64,000 nt of DNA, from assembly GCA_013400115.1 (NCBI GenBank), contig VXBP01005586.1, forward strand, positions 505,537 through 569,536. The letters run 5' to 3'. This DNA comes from Rhinopomastus cyanomelas. Taxonomy: Eukaryota; Chordata; Aves; Bucerotiformes; Rhinopomastidae. Shown here piece after piece: positions 59,886-64,000 of the stretch (the stretch's first letter is position 1; each line of letters begins with the position of its first letter). A program made the translations under genes and the position numbers. Under the pieces are notes generated by a model. It saw only the letters and a list, made by a program, of their open reading frames with translations, ran no database searches and had not been told where the DNA came from.

Positions 59886-60240
59886 ACAGAATCACAGAAC
59901 ATTAGGGATTGGAAGGGACCTTTAAAGATCATCTAGTCCAATCCCCCTGAGACAGCAGGACCACCTAGACCAAGTCACAAAGGAACATGTCCAGCTGGGT
60001 TTTAAACGTCTCCGGTGAAGGAGAGTCCATAACCTGGTTATGCCCTCATAAAAGGCTATCAGGTTGGTCAAGCACAACTTTCCCTTGGTGAAGCCATGCT
60101 GACTGTCCCTAATCACCCTTATGTCCTTGATGTGCCTGGAGATAGTGTCTAGGATAAACTGTACCATCACCTTTCCTGGGATGGAGGTGAGGCTGATCGG
60201 TCTATGGTTACTTGAGTCATCCTTCTTACCCATTTTGAAG
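59886..60240 (-). mobile_element. CR1 LINE deletion chimera: 3' end joined to RT
   Basis: Read from the left on the plus strand, about 150 bp of ordinary CR1 3' end ('ATTAGGGATTGGAAGGGACC' to 'GAAGGAGAGTCCATAACCT') switch directly near 60038 into reverse-transcriptase sequence ('GGTTATGCCCTCATAAAAGG'), which in a full element lies over 1 kb further in. The intervening ORF2 middle and C-terminus are missing. It ends at 60240 by 5' truncation. Confidence 0.95.
60043..60233 (-). pseudogene. CR1 ORF2 reverse-transcriptase N-terminal fragment
   Basis: The minus-strand frame has the CR1 reverse-transcriptase finger blocks 'NHRPISLTSIPGKVM' and 'DSQHGFTKGKLCLTNLIAF', running to 'YEGIT', then crosses the deletion junction into the 3' UTR in an unrelated frame. 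No catalytic Asp motifs remain. It is a non-functional remnant of the chimera. Confidence 0.9.
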
Positions 60241-60410
60241 ATTTTTCACCACACCACACCTTCTTTTCAAGAGGAATAAGTCACATTGCCCTGTCCTCCT
60301 GCTGATGACCAATCCCATTTCCACCCCTTTTATTGGAAACCCATCAATACAATTCTGGCTTAAAATGTAAATAAGTGAGTCTACACTCACACATAGCTTA
60401 GTTTCCTTCC

Positions 60411-60426
60411 TCTCTCTCTCTCTCTC
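60411..60426. repeat. (TC)8 microsatellite
   Basis: Eight uninterrupted TC units follow a short pyrimidine run and are themselves followed by AG. The site mimics a plus-strand splice acceptor, but no open exon follows; a CR1 fragment starts within 50 bp. Confidence 0.9.
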
Positions 60427-60461
60427 AGGCTATACGACTGGGATCATTCACATCCCATGTT

Positions 60462-60595
60462 CACAGACTTGTGCAAAAGTTTGGGTTGCTCAGAGTCCTG
60501 TCCAACCTGACCTTGAATGTTTCCAGAGATGAGGCATCCAACCACCTCTCTGGGCAACTTATTCTTAGTTTGCTTGAAGTCTTTCCTTTCCTGAA
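60462..60595 (-). mobile_element. Diverged CR1 LINE fragment
   Basis: On the plus strand: 'GTTTGGGTTGCTCAGAGTCC', 'TGTCCAACCTGACCTTGAAT', 'TTTCCAGAGATGAGGCATCC' and 'CACCTCTCTGGGCAACTT', the wording of an older CR1 subfamily 3' end. Similarity is lost after about 60595. Confidence 0.88.
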
Positions 60596-62488
60596 GGAAA
60601 AAGAAAAAGAGAGTATAGCTGATGGGACTGTTAGGCCACATTTCCCAAGAGGCAGGTAATGCCAGTGTGGAATATCCCTTCTCCTCAGACAGTCCTCTGG
60701 GAGACTCCACACTAATGTCTTCTGAATATTTGCCCACAACGACCCAGATGGTGCAATACATACCTTTACCCTCACATTATGAAAGCACCGACCTGTCTGG
60801 CCTCAAGTCCTATGAACATTTCTTCAAGATTTTTGAAAAAAAAAAGAAAAAGAAATGGACCACAACAGAAAGACAACAGTGATATGTGAAAGACAGTGCT
60901 GATGCCTCAGGCTTGGAAAGACCTAAGCCAGGAGCTACGCAGCATGGGTGCAGCTAGGCTGCTCCAGAGAGACTCTGTCTCCAGTAGCATTAACACCAGC
61001 CATTACATAAACATGTGGTCTGGGGCCACCCTGAGTTGTGATGCCTTCAACAACAGATACAGTCAATGAGAGAGTTCAAATGTCAAACCGAGCTTCAACA
61101 AGCACTCAAATCCACAGCAGCACCTTTCAGACCTCAGCTCTGAAAAGCCTGAGTAGCTTCCTCAGTCCAGCAAATCTAGGTCAGGTCCTCTTGGTCTTGT
61201 CAAGGTTGGACAAAGAGGCCTTAGCCAGCAGAAGACCAACAGCAAACGTGACTCTATTGCTGACAAGGATCAACACCCATAAAGAAAAATGGAGGCCAGG
61301 CATAAACCCAGGACTAGCGGCAAAGCTTCTGTAAACACATCTGAGTTGCTATGATTTCTCTTCCCATTTTAGACAGGACCATGAAAGCAGTTTTGATCTC
61401 TAGCCCTTCATTTCCTTTATGGTTGGAAACTTCACCTTTATGGTGAATCAACATTTCTTGGTTCCTCAGCAGACTGTTGCACTGGGCTTGAATGATCCAG
61501 CACTACTTGATTTCTCAGTCTTGTGACTTTGAAGCAAGTGTTTAAACCTGGTAGCCTCACACCTTGGCAGTGGCCACCTGTATCATCCTGACTTCCACAG
61601 ATGAAGCATAACCCTTCTCTCTCATTCACCTCACAGGGCACTCAGCTGCCACAGGAGGAGGAGCAGTGGCAGAGGCATCCCACATGATCGATGGGGATCA
61701 CCAGCCACCTGCTCCTGAGAGGAAGGCAGCAGTTCCCGAGATGAGGAAGTGAAAGTAGAAAGCTGATTGATTTTGGTTAAGTGTGCTACACAGAATATTT
61801 GGTGAAAGAAAAAACCACCCCAGAGTAGAAGCTTCTGCTTTTTTTTTTCCCCTAAGAGAAAAATCTCCTGCTTAGAGAGATTTGAAACAAGGACTGGGCT
61901 GAAATCAAGACCCCAGATGTGAACATTGTACAGGTTTAGGAGAGAATCTCCTCTTCTCAAGTGTGTCATCTTAAAAGCTTCACTAAAATGGCCAAATTAA
62001 AGTCCTAGATTCCAAGCAACCAGTAATTTGAGAACATTACTTTCAGATATAGATCTTAATTTAGCAGGTTTTGGCTATGGGAATTACTGACGTGACACAT
62101 CAAATTCACTGGTTTTTTTCACTATCACGTGCACCAAGACACCTCGACACAAAGACTCTCACCCAGGATATTTTAAAGTGAGAAGAAATAAGATGAAACA
62201 CGGAACTGTCATTTCATTTGGCTTTGTGCAGCAGGCACTGTGCACGTGAAAAGCAGCACACTGCTCCTATTGACAGTCTCACACTTCTGGTCATGCTTCC
62301 TGGAGGTAGGTGGTTCACTGCGGTGTCTTCCACTCATGTTCCATTGTTGCTCTAAAGGTATTGTAATTTTCTTTAATGAAGGGATTGATTTGCTTTGATA
62401 CATGAACCAACAGCCCTTTCACATGAGATAGCATGGGCAGTGGTACCTGGGAGTACGAGACCAACAACACTCATCGGGTTGTGGTGAG
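60596..62488. other. Non-coding stretch
   Basis: No gene was recognised. A 98-codon plus frame (61038-61334) and a 112-codon minus frame (61631-61969) have no familiar motif. A T run lies at about 61838-61848. Confidence 0.45.
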
Positions 62489-63482
62489 GTGCAGCCACCA
62501 ACAGTGCAGGCACAGGAGGAAAACATCACCTACTGCTCTCCAAAGTCTTGGAGAGATGTCCTTGAGGTCCCGGGGCTGGAGGTTCCTTCTCTAGTTAGTG
62601 CTGAGATGATGGGAGTCATCCTAGTCCAAGTTGTGTGCTGTGGACTTGTAGTCAGAGAGCAACTAGTCCATCTCCGACTGGTCTTCACAACCTTCACACT
62701 GGAGGTTACCACCATCTTGGATCTGCTCACTAAGCTACGCCTGGCAATGCTGCCTAAGTCACTTCTCTCAAAAAGTATCCATGGTCACAAAAAACCCCAA
62801 GAATTTGTACACAAACGTGCTTCACAGTGTTTGGTGTCCTTTTCAGATAGCCACACCATACGCAGATCTAAAGGAATCAAAATATTTAGAGGATGTTCAG
62901 TGATGGGCAGCCAGATGCAGAGACTTCTACAGCAAGCAGAGATACAGCTGGAAAAACGTACATGCTTTCTGTGTACTGATGTGCTGCTCTTCATCGTGTC
63001 CTCCTTCTGCTCTGAGCTAACAGCAGTGCACTGAGTCACTGCTGCATCAGCATCGCACGCACACACTGCTCTCAGCTGCGTCATCTTCTGCAGACGTGGT
63101 CATCTCGAACAGGGTGGGCTGCAGCGTTGTACCATGGCGAGGCCGCAAGTTTAACCAGTGCTCATTTATCAGAGCTACCCCCAGAGCTGGATGCATTATC
63201 CTGGCAGAACTAGGGCTTTCATACCATATCTCTGTGCTACTGACAGGCAACGACGCTGTATCTGCTATCCTTGCCGACAGCCCCACAGTGTGCCAGGCCA
63301 GCTGGATGGGAAGCAGGCAAGCGGCGGCTGTGCGGCTCTTGGTGAGAGCTGGCTCTCATCACCCTGGCTCCGGTTCGGGCACTGCAAGCACACTCGCCAG
63401 CAAGAGACTGTGTGGGCAGAGAAAGCAAGAGGCAGACAGAGAACGGTGCAGCCTTGCTGTTCTCTTAGAAAGAGAATCCTAA
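62489..63482. other. CpG-elevated block with long overlapping frames, unassigned
   Basis: The longest non-repeat, non-island frame of the window (181 codons, plus, 62489-63034) runs into a GC-rich block at about 63.04-63.45 kb. I count roughly 18 CpGs in about 400 bp there, far above the surrounding level but below a classic island. Within the block, plus frames of 128 and 119 codons (63096-63482, 63158-63517) oppose a minus frame of 79 codons (63047-63286). No domain, splice set or family was recognised. It could be a weak promoter island, a GC-rich exon or a decayed retrocopy. Confidence 0.3.
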
Positions 63483-64000
63483 TGATTCCTGGAACAAGAG
63501 GCTCTGTGAAAACTTAGACTCTCCTCACCCAATCTGCCCTTTTTCACTGCTAGCTCTTTTCAAGCTGCAGACAGGTACTGTCTGATAAGCACTTAGTATC
63601 TGGAGCTTTGATAAGCAACGCTGCTTACATAAAAAATAAATCACAAATTTGTCTCTCCAGCTTTACATCTGCTGAAATTAATAAAAATACATTTTCTCAG
63701 TGGAAACTTCTCTGACACATTTAGGTTAATAATTCCATTTGATAGATGACTTATCACTCATGTTCCCATTTCCTAATCACTTCCTTGTCTCAGAGCCACC
63801 CTTGCTGAAGACTGATGATCACCTGTAATAGATGCTGCAGCTGCCTTGCTCCTGCCAGCACTGGGTACTGCACTGAGCCTTGTGGTCACTGGGGTGACAC
63901 TTGCTTCCTCTGTGGGGTAGCCATGGCTCCAAAACCACATGGAGACAGTGCCTGCTCCTAGGAACTGGACAATGGACATTTTCACCCTAGTGGTGATAGC
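63483..64000. other. Non-coding stretch to window end
   Basis: AT-rich again. No gene or repeat family was recognised. Confidence 0.45.

Noticed and set aside
1..64000. Endogenous retrovirus or LTR pairs
   Set aside because: I looked for paired TG...CA terminal repeats, primer-binding-site-like sequence and gag/pol motifs. The only reverse-transcriptase motifs belong to CR1. A repeat-library search would be needed to exclude solo LTRs.
1..64000. Prokaryotic features such as operons, CRISPR arrays or defence systems
   Set aside because: Gene density, repeat content and CpG depletion are those of a vertebrate genome. No regularly spaced repeats or bacterial-type coding runs are present.

Overview
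The window is vertebrate nuclear DNA and almost certainly from a bird. It holds about nineteen 5'-truncated copies of the avian/reptilian LINE CR1. Their 3' ends carry the family's ATTCTATG-type octamer tail and the phrase 'TGGA(C/A)T(A/G)GATGATCTTTxxAGGTCCCTTCCAA'. There is no operon-like gene packing. CpG is depleted everywhere except in one strong island, and the rest is long AT-rich non-coding sequence with homopolymers and microsatellites. I cannot name the species. Several CR1 copies of one subfamily match each other closely in their last ~100 bp, which points to fairly recent CR1 activity in this lineage.

Layout. 1-30 kb: AT-rich DNA with eleven CR1 copies on both strands, no long coding region, and several short open stretches on the minus strand that follow good splice acceptors (around 29.2, 24.0, 19.1 and 18.2 kb). 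30.0-30.76 kb: the only classic CpG island. It contains a YY1-type promoter motif on the minus strand and a strong minus-strand splice donor, so the simplest reading is a TATA-less housekeeping-type promoter with a first exon transcribed leftwards. 30.8-64 kb: CR1 copies are sparser, overall GC looks somewhat higher, and two possible old MIR-like SINE relics are present. No recognisable gene is seen. A second CpG-elevated block near 63.05-63.45 kb has overlapping open frames on both strands but no identifiable product.

How the parts fit. If a gene is present, it most likely starts at the island and runs leftwards, with the left 30 kb as its introns and terminal exon(s). None of the candidate exons could be matched to a known protein, so all exon calls are low confidence. 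The only recognisable protein-coding material is CR1 ORF2, as broken reverse-transcriptase and C-terminal pieces. I found no ribosomal RNA, tRNA, CRISPR array, intact retrovirus or LTR pair, and no evidence of a novel multi-gene system. The more interesting items are the island first exon with its in-frame TGA, the CR1 deletion chimeras, the stacked CR1 tails, the 28-bp-period duplications beside CR1 5' ends, and the second CpG-elevated block.
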